A stretch of 64,000 nt of DNA from Mastigias papua (Eukaryota; Cnidaria; Scyphozoa; Rhizostomeae; Mastigiidae): positions 9,612,028-9,676,027 of the forward strand of contig OZ025278.1 of NCBI GenBank assembly GCA_964019165.1. The letters run 5' to 3'. Numbering within the stretch: position 1 is the stretch's first letter; each line of letters starts with the position of its first letter. Positions 22,201-31,808 of this stretch are shown here, one piece after another. Made by a program: the position numbers and the translations under genes. The notes beneath the pieces were generated by a model. The model was not told where the DNA came from and did not search any database. It saw only the letters and a list, made by a program, of their open reading frames with translations.

Positions 22201-23687
22201 CTTGCATTTACCCCATTTACCTTTGCCACCACTGATGCATGCAGTGTTGTTGATTCATCCATTGCAGTTAAACCCTTTTCAGTAGATTGATTAAACTCAG
22301 ATTTATTTCGCTGATCTTCTGGGCTACTGTCACAGAGGGATGTGTGGTGCCTTCCTCCACATTTGATGCATCCTCTTGATTTGCATTTTGAAGCAACATG
22401 TCCTAGCCCGGTGCAATTAAAACACATGCTGTTTTTCTTCAGTATCGCCCTTCGATGTGCAACATCTAATATCTTGAAGCAGTCTGTACTGCGATGGTTG
22501 CTCTTGCCGCAATAAACACATCCATTTGATTTCTGAAAGGTTCTTTGATATCCATTAGCCATTAACATTTTGTCCCTCCTTTTCCATTCATGCATTGTTT
22601 CTTGATGCTGCTTCCTGTAACTATTACGAGTCAACGATGCAAAATCCTCCACTGGCAATGGGTGTCTGTCTACATATTTCCTCAAATTTTCTACCAACTG
22701 TTCCAAATCCCACTCTTCCCAGTTATCGTCCTTTTGAACCATTGCTTCCTTGACTGGCCCCAGTTTATCCATTAACGTGTAAACATGGCTTTGCACCGTT
22801 TCTAGCTTTTTCATCGTCGCAAGCGTTCGAACGACTCTCGCAAGCTTGTTATAAAATTCATGAGTTTCCTTTATCTGATTGATATTCGTTATAGGCTTCA
22901 ATCCTTCCAATTCAATTACAAGTGCCTTTCGTACCTTTATGTCCTTCCCATATGTTATCCGCAAGATTCTTTTTGCCTCTTCATACCCCTCTGATGTATG
23001 TGGAAGTCCAAGGACGTCGTCTTTTGGCTTTCCTTCAACCAATTCAAGGAGGTAATTAAATTTACTAACTTCTGCTATGTTTGAGCCGTCCACTTCTACC
23101 GAGAATTGGTTCCAAAAACGTAGCCAATCTTTATGATCCCCTCTAAATGGTGTTATTGTGTATTTTTGAAGCTTTGCCACTTGTGCCTTTCTTGCTTCGT
23201 CTTCCCTGTTTTGTTGAATGCTTTCACGTTCCATTTGTAATTTTTTCTGCATCCATTCCTCCTCTAGTTTTAGCTGTCTTAGTTTTGCTGCTTCTGTCTC
23301 GATTAGTTGCTCTCTTGCCATTTTTGCTTGTTCCTCCATAAAAAACTTTTGTTGATCTTGTTCCCTTCGCTGTCTTTTCTGTAGCTCCTTTTCCTCAAGG
23401 CTGGCTAATTTTTCCTTCAGCTGTCTTCGTACATCTCGGAATTTGTTGATTTTTTGTTTTTGTTCCTGGCTCCATTCCTTCACTGATTCTAATGACTCTA
23501 CCTCTTCCTCCAGCATAGCATTAACAGCTTTATCTCTCGCGTTTTCCAAATCCCTTATCGTTTCACAGATTCTTTCGTATCCAGATGATATATCCTCCGT
23601 TTCTCCAGAATGCAGAGTTTCCTCAACATCCTCCAGTTGTATAGTCTTTCTAGTTAAATCCCGTTCAAACAATTCCTTTGAAGTCAT
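18192..23687 (-). CDS. BEL/Pao Gag-Pro-RT-RH-IN polyprotein fused in frame to LINE RT tail
   Basis: An uninterrupted frame of 1831 codons. Residues 1-190 are coiled, Glu/Lys-rich Gag; about 150-330 match DUF1759. Zinc knuckles follow (CVYCGKSNHRSTDC, CFNCTGLGHVASKC, CIKCGGRHHTSLC). The aspartic protease is next; its active site reads MLDSRAGSSYV, with Arg at residue 502 where Gly is expected. RT has YVDDV at about residue 910. A Pao-type RNase H follows, then the integrase HHCC (HLKTLHGG...CNLCKRF, about 1380-1420) and GVDFAGPV, the first Asp region. From about residue 1466 the protein is LINE RT thumb and C-terminal sequence, not BEL. The fusion is a by-product of the LINE insertion. Start ATG at 23687 lies 58 bases inside the 5' LTR. 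Confidence 0.93.
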   Translation of the reverse strand: MTSKELFERDLTRKTIQLEDVEETLHSGETEDISSGYERICETIRDLENARDKAVNAMLEEEVESLESVKEWSQEQKQKINKFRDVRRQLKEKLASLEEKELQKRQRREQDQQKFFMEEQAKMAREQLIETEAAKLRQLKLEEEWMQKKLQMERESIQQNREDEARKAQVAKLQKYTITPFRGDHKDWLRFWNQFSVEVDGSNIAEVSKFNYLLELVEGKPKDDVLGLPHTSEGYEEAKRILRITYGKDIKVRKALVIELEGLKPITNINQIKETHEFYNKLARVVRTLATMKKLETVQSHVYTLMDKLGPVKEAMVQKDDNWEEWDLEQLVENLRKYVDRHPLPVEDFASLTRNSYRKQHQETMHEWKRRDKMLMANGYQRTFQKSNGCVYCGKSNHRSTDCFKILDVAHRRAILKKNSMCFNCTGLGHVASKCKSRGCIKCGGRHHTSLCDSSPEDQRNKSEFNQSTEKGLTAMDESTTLHASVVAKVNGVNARIMLDSRAGSSYVCTSLLTQLGIKPLKVEKRAIEQMYGTITKQVEIYPITLESNAVDGFTIDLNCINGEKEILTYLPNPRISNLKKRYNRFRRLTFSDEGNQQERLPVHIIFGAADYQRIKTTEPPVLGPDPNKDPGAEFTMLGWALSGRALHSSFEAEKTFFLKSTRDEFEQMCSLEVLGLVDTPDKREEFHKDFTDKLQRLEDGTYSTRLPWKEDASSLPTNEALAMARLHSTTKKLEKLGRLEEYHSVMKEQLQEGIIEPAPREPTGEVIHYIPHHPVICDNAESTKMRIVYDCSARQTLKEPCLNDLLETGPSLQPLIFDILLKNRLHKFCLTGDVKKAFLQIKINSQDRDAQRLFWYTDLQQRHAVSYRFTRVIFGSAPSPYILGATLVKHLSQYKEKYPETIRQLMQNTYVDDVQCVADDEKLLFSFKEESTKIMAEGGFTLHKWHSNIPALQSTVDDQQKMLEETYAKTSFGTSGDETKILGIQWNKSTDTLEINLDKFLKKVDEGTVTKRKMLSAINSVFDPLGIASPVMITGKILYSIACLKKLSWDEVAPEEIKTPWNKWVKSIRSCDSVIIPRSVAHGKDSDIIIHGFSDASKSAISVAVYVTLLDKEAVPDQHLLVAKSRIAPKDTTIPRLELIGAHMLSRILDHVMKTLSDYSIRECHGWVDSTTVLHWMKDQGKWSQFVRNRIMAINAINNIHWHYVPTNENPSDLGSRGVDPGKLTDFWFKGPSWLNNRSSCPAQPEIHEASDAQKERIPRAEKQLLIKQMDQGTSYLDGMLTRYSYWKLIRITAYVIRFVEHCCKRKKRNCLQLTSEETDEAEKLWIRKAQQSNNIVTNTDLEKGDDGVLRHVGRIPNYKPILLERNHPLVKSLIQACHLKTLHGGVAVTMSKVRERFWIQKLRSIVKKVLHNCNLCKRFRVKPLSNPSKSMLPDFRIELQEPFLVTGVDFAGPVRYRIAKGKIGKIEEVVFSVKRTTTEHPYLNLGLDEVARKDEHKHLGLILDSKLDFKSHIRQAILKARRGIGMIKYLSKYVSRDVLDQVYKLYVRPHLDYGDIIFHRHDPEMILNFTQRIEQTQYSAALAVAGVWRGTNRQKLYNELGWESLYNRRWYRRLCHFFNLRKTGNPPYLFAELPTERTLHYGLRGNRDYDIPFSKTKRSSNTYFTNVLQEWNKLDGNVRNSATIVEFKRKLLAIIRPVKNSLFGVFDALGVKQLTMLRLEFSELNEHMFRHNFQCPSPMCACNTGVEDNAHFFLHCPLFVPMRNDLLGRLSRLPEMDLSNIDSQALLNLILYGSPTLNETDNRILLEASIAYIKATNRLKERAPGGSVG

Positions 23688-23720
23688 CTTGTTTCTTGAT
23701 AATTTTTTAAATCCTTTTAT

Positions 23721-23738
23721 GTCCTGGCAGGGTCGCCA
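23721..23738 (-). other. BEL primer binding site
   Basis: On the - strand TGGCGACCCTGCCAGGAC starts 7 bases after the 5' LTR. The TGG start fits pairing with the CCA end of a tRNA. I cannot name the tRNA. Confidence 0.65.
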
Positions 23739-23745
23739 CTTTTAG

Positions 23746-24256
23746 TGTGGGGAATTCTTTTCCTATAGTCCTGTGCCCGATAGAACTCCCAGTGACACTA
23801 AAGAAAACTCACTGAAATTTGATGTAACTTCCAAGTTATAAATTCCTCAAATTTATTGCAATGCTACTCATGCCTCTCACTTACTCAACACACAATACTT
23901 CAACTGCTAACTTGTACGCATATTTATACGCTTACAATAGAAATTTCTCGATTGGTGAGTCACAATAATCAGAATATATATTTAGCAACAATATGAGTTA
24001 TTACGTAATGAACTAATTTCTGGATAATTCCAGAACCCCCCAATTATCAATAAACTATATGAAAACGAGGTTCTAACAACAGCAACGTGCTAATGGGCCT
24101 AAGCTAGAAGGTTCTCGAGTGTATACTAGTGGGTTGGGTAACGATGTTAGCGATACTCAGCATTTTGCTACGATACAATGGATAAGAATAGTTGAGAATT
24201 GTATGGAATGTTCTGCACTACAAGTAAGTATTACGATAGTTCTAGATTTCCCGACA
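23746..24256 (-). repeat. BEL 5' LTR
   Basis: 511 bp, paired with 16033-16543. Followed by the target duplication GCCAT at 24257-24261. Confidence 0.96.
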
Positions 24257-24261
24257 GCCAT

Positions 24262-24653
24262 CACTTCCTCTACGCTAACACTAAACTAACATCACACTGA
24301 CATTTTATCGCGTCATAACACCTTGCCCTTTTGTTAGGCCTATTTTTATACTAACTTTCCTTCGACACATTGCCTAGCCCTTCCTTTCCCACACCGGTTT
24401 TTATTATTCCATCTTTATACGTAATTCCGGGGAGCAAATGTATATACCAATTCAAATTGTAAAAGAGTCAGTTGAAATTCACACTAGCGAGGATAACACA
24501 TAAAAGAACATCTATGAAATTTCCTTGTTTCAATCCTACAAGCGATAGTAAAGCCAAGACTACATCGGGTGAGATCGAGCCTTTTAATTCTACATAAAAT
24601 TCTTTTATCAGATGTTTAGCCATTCTACAAAGTGATAATCAAGAATCACTAAA
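24262..24653 (+). repeat. Gypsy 5' LTR, second part
   Basis: Remaining 392 bases of the Gypsy LTR, from CACTTCCTCTACGC to TCACTAAA. One base differs from the 3' LTR. Confidence 0.95.
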
Positions 24654-24654
24654 G

Positions 24655-24672
24655 TGGTGACCGAGCCTACGA
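24655..24672 (+). other. Gypsy primer binding site
   Basis: TGGTGACCGAGCCTACGA begins one base after the LTR end. The TGGTGACC start is usual for Ty3/Gypsy elements. Confidence 0.7.
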
Positions 24673-24785
24673 ACTACTGCAAAAGTTTCATTGTTTATTC
24701 GCTGATTGTTTTGATTGTCTATTACTGTTTGTATTCGTACTTGCCATTTTACACAACCGTTTTAATTGCCATTTCCCCCATCATC

Positions 24786-25714
24786 ATGCTTGATCCACCG
24801 ACCACCGCTAGTTCATCCTCTGCTGCTCCTGTCGTCTCCTCCCACAACCTCACGCTGTCCATGCCGTCTCTCTGAAATTACCACCTTTTTGGCCTAACGA
24901 TCCTGTTGTCTGGTTTGCCCAAGTTGAAGCACAGTTTCTCACTCGTGGTATTACCTCTCAATCCACGCAATTTTCGTATGTCATTGCTTCGTTACAACCC
25001 GAAATTGCCCAAGAAATTCGAGACCTTTTGATTTCTCCACCAACTGAAACTCCCTACGATGTTTTGAAAGCTACACTCATCCGCCGTACTTCCGCTTCTG
25101 AACAAAAACGCCTACATCAATTGCTCATCGCCGAAGAACTCGGAGACCGCCAGCCCTCTCAACTCCTTCGCAAAATGCGTCAGCTCCTTGGTGACAAGGT
25201 CCTCGAGGATGGTATTTTAAGGCAATTATTTTTGCAACGTTTACCTCAGAACATTCAGCTTATTCTTGCTTCCACCCCTCAGACTGTCTCCCTTGACGAC
25301 CTTTCTTTGCTCGCTGACAAAATCCTTGAAGTTGCCTCGTCTCGTCCGTCTGTCGCTGCTCTTACTCCACGTGTCCCACCACCCACCATGCACGACCATA
25401 ACCAACAAATCGCTGCTTTGCAAGGCCAGATTAATCAGTTAACTGCCTAACTTCAGGCCCTCTCTACTCAACTTGATTCACGTGATCAGCCTCGTTTTCG
25501 TGGACGTAGTCGCTCTCGTTCTCGCTTTTCTAGCCCTTCGTTTTCCCGTTCACCTAGCCGCACTCGTCTGTCTCCATACTGTTGGTATCATGAGCGTTTT
25601 GGCACTGCCGCCCACAAATGCACCCCACCTTCTACTTTTCTTTCTGGCGCACATACTCCAGTCTCTCACACTGCCACTCCACAACAGTCGGAAAACTTCA
25701 CCGCCAGCCACTAG
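24786..25714 (+). pseudogene. Gypsy gag (frameshift and one stop)
   Basis: Starts MLDPPTTASSSSAAP. At about 24850 the frame is lost: the first frame ends LTLSMPSL-stop, while the real protein continues one frame over as AVSLKLPPFWPNDPVVWFAQ, so one base appears missing. The middle is a helical Gag/capsid region (AQEIRDLLISPPTETPYDVL, LRKMRQLLGDKVLEDGIL). A TAA at 25448-25450 interrupts NQLTA-stop-LQALSTQL; a single C-to-T change from CAA would explain it. The end has an Arg/Ser-rich stretch and the [14 protein letters not shown] zinc-knuckle-like motif typical of this Gypsy group. The frame closes at TAG 25712-25714 and overlaps pol, which lies in the -1 frame. Confidence 0.85.
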
Positions 25715-28700
25715 CGGCGACCAGTCCAGCTGGCTCTTCCACCACCAGTCGCCTATTTTACATCACTGACCGTACTACTGGTACTCGTTTCCTCGTTGAT
25801 ACCGGCGCTGATGTCAGTGTTCTCCCCCCTTCTGCTGCTGAAAAACGTAAACCTGCCTCCATGACTCTCCAGGCTGTCAACAAATCTGCCATCTCTACTT
25901 TCGGTGAAAAATCCATGACCTTGGATATCGGACTTCGCCATAGTTTCAGATGGATATTCATAATTGCTGACCTTCCCCTCCCTATTCTGGGAGCAGATTT
26001 TCTCGCCCATTTTGGACTTAGAGTTGATGTTCGCCATCGCAAGCTCATTGACACTACTACCGGCCTCAGTCTTAATGGTATTCAGTCTACTACAGTTTCA
26101 CCACGTCCTGTTTTTCATTTCCCTGCTTCTACTCCTTACACAGATTTATTGCGCAAATTTCTGAACATTTCTCGTCCATGCTACAATGAATCGTCTGTTA
26201 AACATTCCGCCACCCATCACATCCGCACTACCGGACCTTCTGTCTTCTGCCGTCCTCGCCGCCTTGCTCCTGATCGTCTCAAGATTGCTAAATCAGAATT
26301 TGATCACATGCTCCAGCTTGGCATCATTCGTGCTTCTGACAGTTCTTGGTCTTCTCCACTCCATATGGTCCCCAAACCTACTCCTGGTGATTGGCGTCCT
26401 TGCGGTGATTATTGTGCTTTGAACAAAGTCACTCTACCAGACCGTTATCCAATACCATAAATTCATGACTTTTCCTCTTCACTCCATGGCAAATCCATTT
26501 TCTCCAAGATTGATCTTGTCCGTGCATATCATCAGATTCCTGTCCACCCGGATGATGTTCCTAAGACCGCCATCTGCACACCTTTCGGCTTGTTCGAGTT
26601 TCTGCGCATGCCTTTTGGTCTTCGTAATGCTGCTCAAACTTTTCAACGTTTCATTGATGAAGTTCTCCGTGGCCTTGATTTTGTGTATGCGTACATCGAC
26701 GATGTCCTGATTGCCAGTTCTTCAGAAGCTGAGCACCTGGCACACCTGGATATCCTTTTCAATCGTCTTTCGGAATATGGTATTGTCATCAATCCTTCGA
26801 AGTGCATTTTTGGTGCTGCATCTCTTGAGTTTTTAGGCCACCAGATTTCAGTTCATGGTATCTCTCCTCTTCCGCAAAAAGTGCAAGCCATTCAAGACTT
26901 TCCTGCTCCATCCTCCTTACGCAAGCTACGTGAATTCCTTGGTTTGGTTAACTTCTATCGTCGTTTCATTCCACACTGCGCCTCACTTGTCCAACCACTT
27001 ACTGATCTCCTGTCACCAAAGCGAACCAGTACCGACTCATTTCACCTCTCCGAGGATGCACTATCTGCCTTTCAAGATGTGAAAACCGCTCTTGCCAAAG
27101 CCACTCTACTCACTCATCCTGATCCGTCTGCACCATACTGCCTTATGGTCGATGCTTCTAATGTCGCCGTGGGTGGAGTTCTTCAACAGCGCGTCAATCA
27201 CACCTGGCATCCTATTTCCTTTTTCTCCAAGCGTCTGCAGCCTGCTGAAACCAAATATAGTACTTTCAGTCGTGAGTTACTCTCTATTTACCTCTCCATC
27301 CGCCATTTTCGCCATTTCTTGGAAGGACGTGAATTTTATGTTCTCACCAATCACAAGCCGCTGACACATGCCCTCTCTTCTTCATCATCACGTTATTCTC
27401 CACGGGAAACACGCCACCTTGATTTCATCTCCCAGTTTACTTCTGACATTCGACATGTTCAAGGAAAAGACAACCCAGTCGCTGATGCCCTTTCACGCAT
27501 GGATATCAATGCATTTACTGCTCCCACACCTCCTCTCGATTATACACTCATCGCACAAGCCCAACAGAATGATCCAGATCTCTCTCAGCTCCGTTCAACA
27601 TCCTTGCACCTCCAAGCTCTGCCATTACCATTTTCCACCAGCACCATTCTCTGCGATATGACCACTGCATCGCCACGCCCATACATTCCTGCACCTTTCC
27701 GCCGTCTAGTTTTCGATCAATTCCATAACCCTTCACATCCTGGAATTCGCGCCACACAACGCCTCATCACGGAACGCTTTGTCTGGCCTGGCATCAATAA
27801 GGATATCCGCCTATGGACCAAATCCTGCCTTCCTTGTCAACGTGTTAAAGTCCAACGTCACACTGTTACTCCACTTGGTACTTTCACAACTCCGGATGCC
27901 CGCTTTGACCATATTCATCTTGATATTGTCGGTCCCCTTCCACCCTCACAAGGTTACCGCTATCTCCTCACCTGTGTCGACCGTTATACAAGATGGCCAG
28001 ACGCCATTCCCATTCCTGATATTACTGCTGAAACTGTCGCTCGCACTTTTGTTACTCATTGGATATCTACCTTTGGTGTCCCATCCACTGTTACAACCGA
28101 CCGCGGTACACAATTTGAATCATCCCTTTTCACAGCTCTTACAAACCTTCTCGGAACCAAACGGATACGCACAACTGCATACCACCCATGTGCCAATGGA
28201 ATGGTTGAGCGTTTCCACCGTCAAGTGAAAGCCTGTCTGAAAGCCTCCTCCGACTCCTCCAAGTGGACAGAACTTCTTCCTCTCATCCTTCTCCGTCTTC
28301 GCACAACATTCAAGCAAGATCTCCAATGCACTCCTGTCCAGCTTGTTTATGGAACTACTCTTCGTTTACCAGGACAGTTCTTTATTCCCTCTCCAGCCAC
28401 CATGCCACTCGACCCTACACTCTATGCAGATCGTTTATCATCCTATATGCACCAGCTTCGGCCAGTTCCACCACGCCCACAATCTTCACCATCACATGTA
28501 CCACCCAATCTTTCTACATGCACGCACGTTTTTGTTCGCCGTGATGCCATCCGCAAACCTCTCGATCCACCTTACGATGGACCGTATCAAATTATTCGTC
28601 GCAATGAGAAACACTTACTTCTTGACATTCAGGGCAAGCAAATTTCTGTCACACTTGATCGTTTGAAACCTGCATATCTTGATTCTGCTCCAGTCAATAC

Positions 28701-28818
28701 CACTCCTGACATCCTTAAAGATTCACCAACTTTGGACGCCCCTCAATCCAAGATTTTGCCACGTACCACTCGCTCAGGAAGAAGAGTGCATTTTCCGGAC
28801 AGATATGGGACTGCTTGA
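25618..28818 (+). pseudogene. Gypsy pol: protease, RT, RNase H, integrase (one stop)
   Basis: One frame from 25618 to 28818, broken only by TAA at 26458-26460 (YPIP-stop-IHDF). Protease: [36 protein letters not shown] fingers before the stop, then [10 protein letters not shown] and YIDDVLIAS after it. RNase [18 protein letters not shown] and VADALSRMD. Integrase: [14 protein letters not shown]...CLPCQ zinc finger, then the catalytic residues in [18 protein letters not shown] and [10 protein letters not shown]. The protein ends in a basic tail ([13 protein letters not shown]). The internal start often seen at 26590 is just the first Met after the stop. Expression in intact relatives would be by frameshift from gag. 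Confidence 0.93.
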
Positions 28819-28921
28819 CTTTTCAAATATCGAACTTGAACATTATGTTTTCTTTGCTTCATTTCATTGTTGTATCTTGTATTTTTTCTATTTTTCGAAT
28901 GTCACATTCCACGTGCATTCT

Positions 28922-28930
28922 AGGGGGGGA
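28922..28930 (+). other. Gypsy polypurine tract
   Basis: AGGGGGGGA, four bases before the 3' LTR start at 28935. Confidence 0.75.
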
Positions 28931-28934
28931 GCCT

Positions 28935-29407
28935 TGTAGCAATTACATTTTTAGTTACTTTATCGTCCACTCCATTCATTCACTCATTACGTGTTTTTCT
29001 ACAGCTCATTGCCATCACTTCCTCTACGCTAACACTAAACTAACATCACACTGACATTCTATCGCGTCATAACACCTTGCCCTTTTGTTAGGCCTATTTT
29101 TATACTAACTTTCCTTCGACACATTGCCTAGCCCTTCCTTTCCCACACCGGTTTTTATTATTCCATCTTTATACGTAATTCCGGGGAGCAAATGTATATA
29201 CCAATTCAAATTGTAAAAGAGTCAGTTGAAATTCACACTAGCGAGGATAACACATAAAAGAACATCTATGAAATTTCCTTGTTTCAATCCTACAAGCGAT
29301 AGTAAAGCCAAGACTACATCGGGTGAGATCGAGCCTTTTAATTCTACATAAAATTCTTTTATCAGATGTTTAGCCATTCTACAAAGTGATAATCAAGAAT
29401 CACTAAA
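28935..29407 (+). repeat. Gypsy 3' LTR
   Basis: 473 bp, uninterrupted, from TGTAGCAATTAC to TCACTAAA, followed by AGAT. It preserves the undisturbed BEL target (CATTGCCATCACTTCC), which proves the nesting. Confidence 0.96.
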
Positions 29408-29818
29408 AGATCTACTTCAATAGGACAGAAATGCAATAAACGAGCCATCCAAAAGGTGATGGGGCAAATATATGGTGGCAGAATACTTCTGGAACCTTAA
29501 TGGGAATATGAATGTAGTGTGTTCTCAGCAATCCTGGGAGAGAAAATTTTTATCATTGGCGTTTTTCTACTTTTTAGTGTTGTTTTCTTTGGTATTTTGA
29601 TGTTGTGGCATGATTATTTCTTTCAATACATAGCACTTTTTTTTCATCATACCTAGTAGAATTCAACTTTTTCAATTCAATTATTTTATTGTATTCAATT
29701 TCTCATAAAAGAATGAAATTTGGCAAATTCCTAATTCTCGGCCTGACTCCATACCTCAAGAACTAATTCTAGACGAGTAGAATCGAAGTGATTTTTAGAA
29801 TCAGCGACATTGATATAC

Positions 29819-29880
29819 GATATTATTTTTGTTTATTATTATTATTATTTATTATTATTTATATTATTATTTATTTTTAT
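29819..29880. repeat. TTA/TTTA microsatellite
   Basis: Imperfect run of TTA and TTTA units. Confidence 0.8.
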
Positions 29881-30962
29881 AGTTGTAGAGAATCAATGTT
29901 CAAATAAGAGCAGCAGTATATAAATCAGAACTGATGCGAAAAAACACGACTATTGATTTCAATTTACTAGACATGTTACGGATGGCGATGGATTTGAGTA
30001 AATCCGAAACATTTCTTGTTACAATGTATATATATAAGGTTATCAAGGAAAGTCGTTGTTTGGCCAGATATGAAAAGAGCAGCTGAATTGATTCAGATCT
30101 GATCAGAGGTCTCCACTTCAGATTTCCTATTGGGACAAGAAGCAAATGAAAAAGTAAGTGTTTTCTCTTCTGAATTTTCGTAATCTATGGAAGGAAAGAT
30201 CATGAAGAGCTTGAACAAACAACAACATGCGCCAATTGATTTTCAAACCTCATTTGAAACTTTGCGCGTTTTACCGTTAGGGATCTTTCTCTGGTCCTCG
30301 GGAACTTCATATGCCACCTTAATAAGCTTTTTCTAAATGCGGACATATATCAGAATCTGTCAATCATTTCATGACTGATTTGGAATGCATGGCTTGAAAA
30401 TTGTGCTAAGTAGGGCTTTTCAAACGACTTGCATAATAGAGTGTCCTGGTAGTAATCCAGTGATTGTAATATTAAAGGGGGACAATTCTACTCTGGAATG
30501 AGAATAAAATGTCAAGCTTTTGCTTGATTCATGTACCATGACTTTGACTCTAGCAAACTGAATAAACCCAAATCCTTAATTGAATGGTTCATAATCTCGC
30601 TACTGGATCGAGATGGGATGCAAATTTTTGTGATGTTTAATATAAATATTATCATTTTGATTACACTTCTTTTATTCTCTTATGATTTTTGCCTCAGTGG
30701 GTAGCAGTAATTGGCTTAAGTAGGAAGCTGACTACACTTTAATAATAAACATTGCAATGGCAGATAAATTTGAATGCTTGAAAAACACTCGATGTTAATG
30801 TACCTATTTAAAGAGTTCACTAATCGCTTTTCGTCTTTGATACATGCTCATACGGGCTGTTCTTGGTTGTAAGTTGAATTTCAAAAATCGTATTAAAATG
30901 CTTGTTTCAAAAGCAAGGAGGGGACTAAGCATGTTAGAATGCCTTTCTACGTACCTGTCATA

Positions 30963-31061
30963 TGAGGGTCTTTGACCAAAGTGAGGAGATTTGTGTGAAA
31001 CCTCAGCTATATGATGGTCTTTGACCAGAGTGAGGAGATTTGTGTGAAACCTCAGCTGACG
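30963..31061. repeat. 49-bp tandem duplication
   Basis: GTCTTTGACCAAAGTGAGG at 30968 recurs at 31017 as GTCTTTGACCAGAGTGAGG. GAGATTTGTGTGAAACCTCA follows in both copies. Confidence 0.85.
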
Positions 31062-31701
31062 GATGGATATATTATTCACTATTAGTATGAATCTGATCTG
31101 TGACTGATCACTGAACAAACTTTTGATCAAACACTAACGTGCCCTTTTCGTTGTTATTAGAGCAAGGAGAGGTAGAAATAGGCGAATACTACTTCTAGAG
31201 CTCAGATTGAAAGTATTTACAGTGTAGGGTAGAATCGAATGCTCGTCAATTCTTCTTATTAAAACAAGTCCATAATTCCCATTGCCCTTCTCTGCAATAT
31301 ACTAGAAAATCGCTTTTTTCAAAATCGCAACTTTCAAGAACGTTTCGTGAAGAATCACCATCCACTAACAAGCCTTTGAACTAGTTTTAGGCAATAAATA
31401 TCCAATAGGCTGCTTCTTTTATGAAAAGTTAAGTTGAATCGTCCATACTTGTGAACTAGGGAAAGTTAGTTTCCCTTAAAACAGGAACCCACACAAGAAA
31501 CATATGGCACAGGCTGATCAATAAGGTCTATTTCAATAATTTCACTAATTGCTGGATCATCTTGTTGTGCGTGTTAGAAATTTTAGCCATGTGTGTGTAT
31601 TGTAAATACACATGTGTATTGGCGGTAAATTGTAGTGCCATGTGACAGTAGTGGCACAACTAGCAAAGATAGGAATACAAGACACTGCATAAACAATACC
31701 A

Positions 31702-31808
31702 TTTTCAGTACCCGGCCGTTCTCAATATCCGGTCCTTTCTCGGTACTCCACTATTTTCATTATCCAGCCATTTTCAGTGCCCTTTCGTTTTCAGTACCCG
31801 GCCGGGTT
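31702..31808. repeat. 17-18-bp minisatellite, about six units
   Basis: Degenerate units such as TTTTCAGTACCCGGCCG, TTCTCAATATCCGGTCC and ATTTTCATTATCCAGCC follow one another. The first and last units are identical at the core. Confidence 0.7.

Larger units (their letters stand above)
16033..24256 (-). mobile_element. BEL/Pao LTR retrotransposon nested in the Gypsy 5' LTR
   Basis: Flanked by the 5-bp duplication GCCAT (16028-16032 and 24257-24261). LTRs are 16033-16543 and 23746-24256, both 511 bp, with one difference seen. Reading on the - strand: LTR, PBS (23721-23738), polyprotein from 23687, PPT (16544-16553), LTR. The integrase region is interrupted by a LINE fragment (about 17577-19290). 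Without it the element would be about 6.5 kb. Confidence 0.96.
15952..29407 (+). mobile_element. Ty3/Gypsy LTR retrotransposon (host of the nested BEL element)
   Basis: Complete element flanked by the 4-bp target duplication AGAT (15948-15951 and 29408-29411). The 5' LTR is split by a BEL/Pao element into 15952-16032 and 24262-24653 (81+392=473 bp). The 3' LTR at 28935-29407 is also 473 bp, and I see two differences between them. Without the nested insertion the element is about 5.2 kb. Order: LTR, PBS, gag, PR-RT-RH-IN, PPT, LTR. gag has a frameshift and a stop, and pol has one stop, so this copy is not autonomous. Confidence 0.95.

Noticed and set aside
25682..25700. GGAAAAC as a -1 frameshift slippery site between gag and pol
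   Set aside because: It sits in the overlap, but the frame register does not give the X-XXY-YYZ pattern, so pairing after a slip would be poor. I see no clear downstream stem.
24786..26460. Reassigned stop codon (TAA read as Gln) suggested by two CAA-to-TAA changes in the Gypsy element
   Set aside because: SETD3 appears to end properly at TAA, and the long BEL frame has no in-frame TAA. The two stops are better explained as mutations of one copy.
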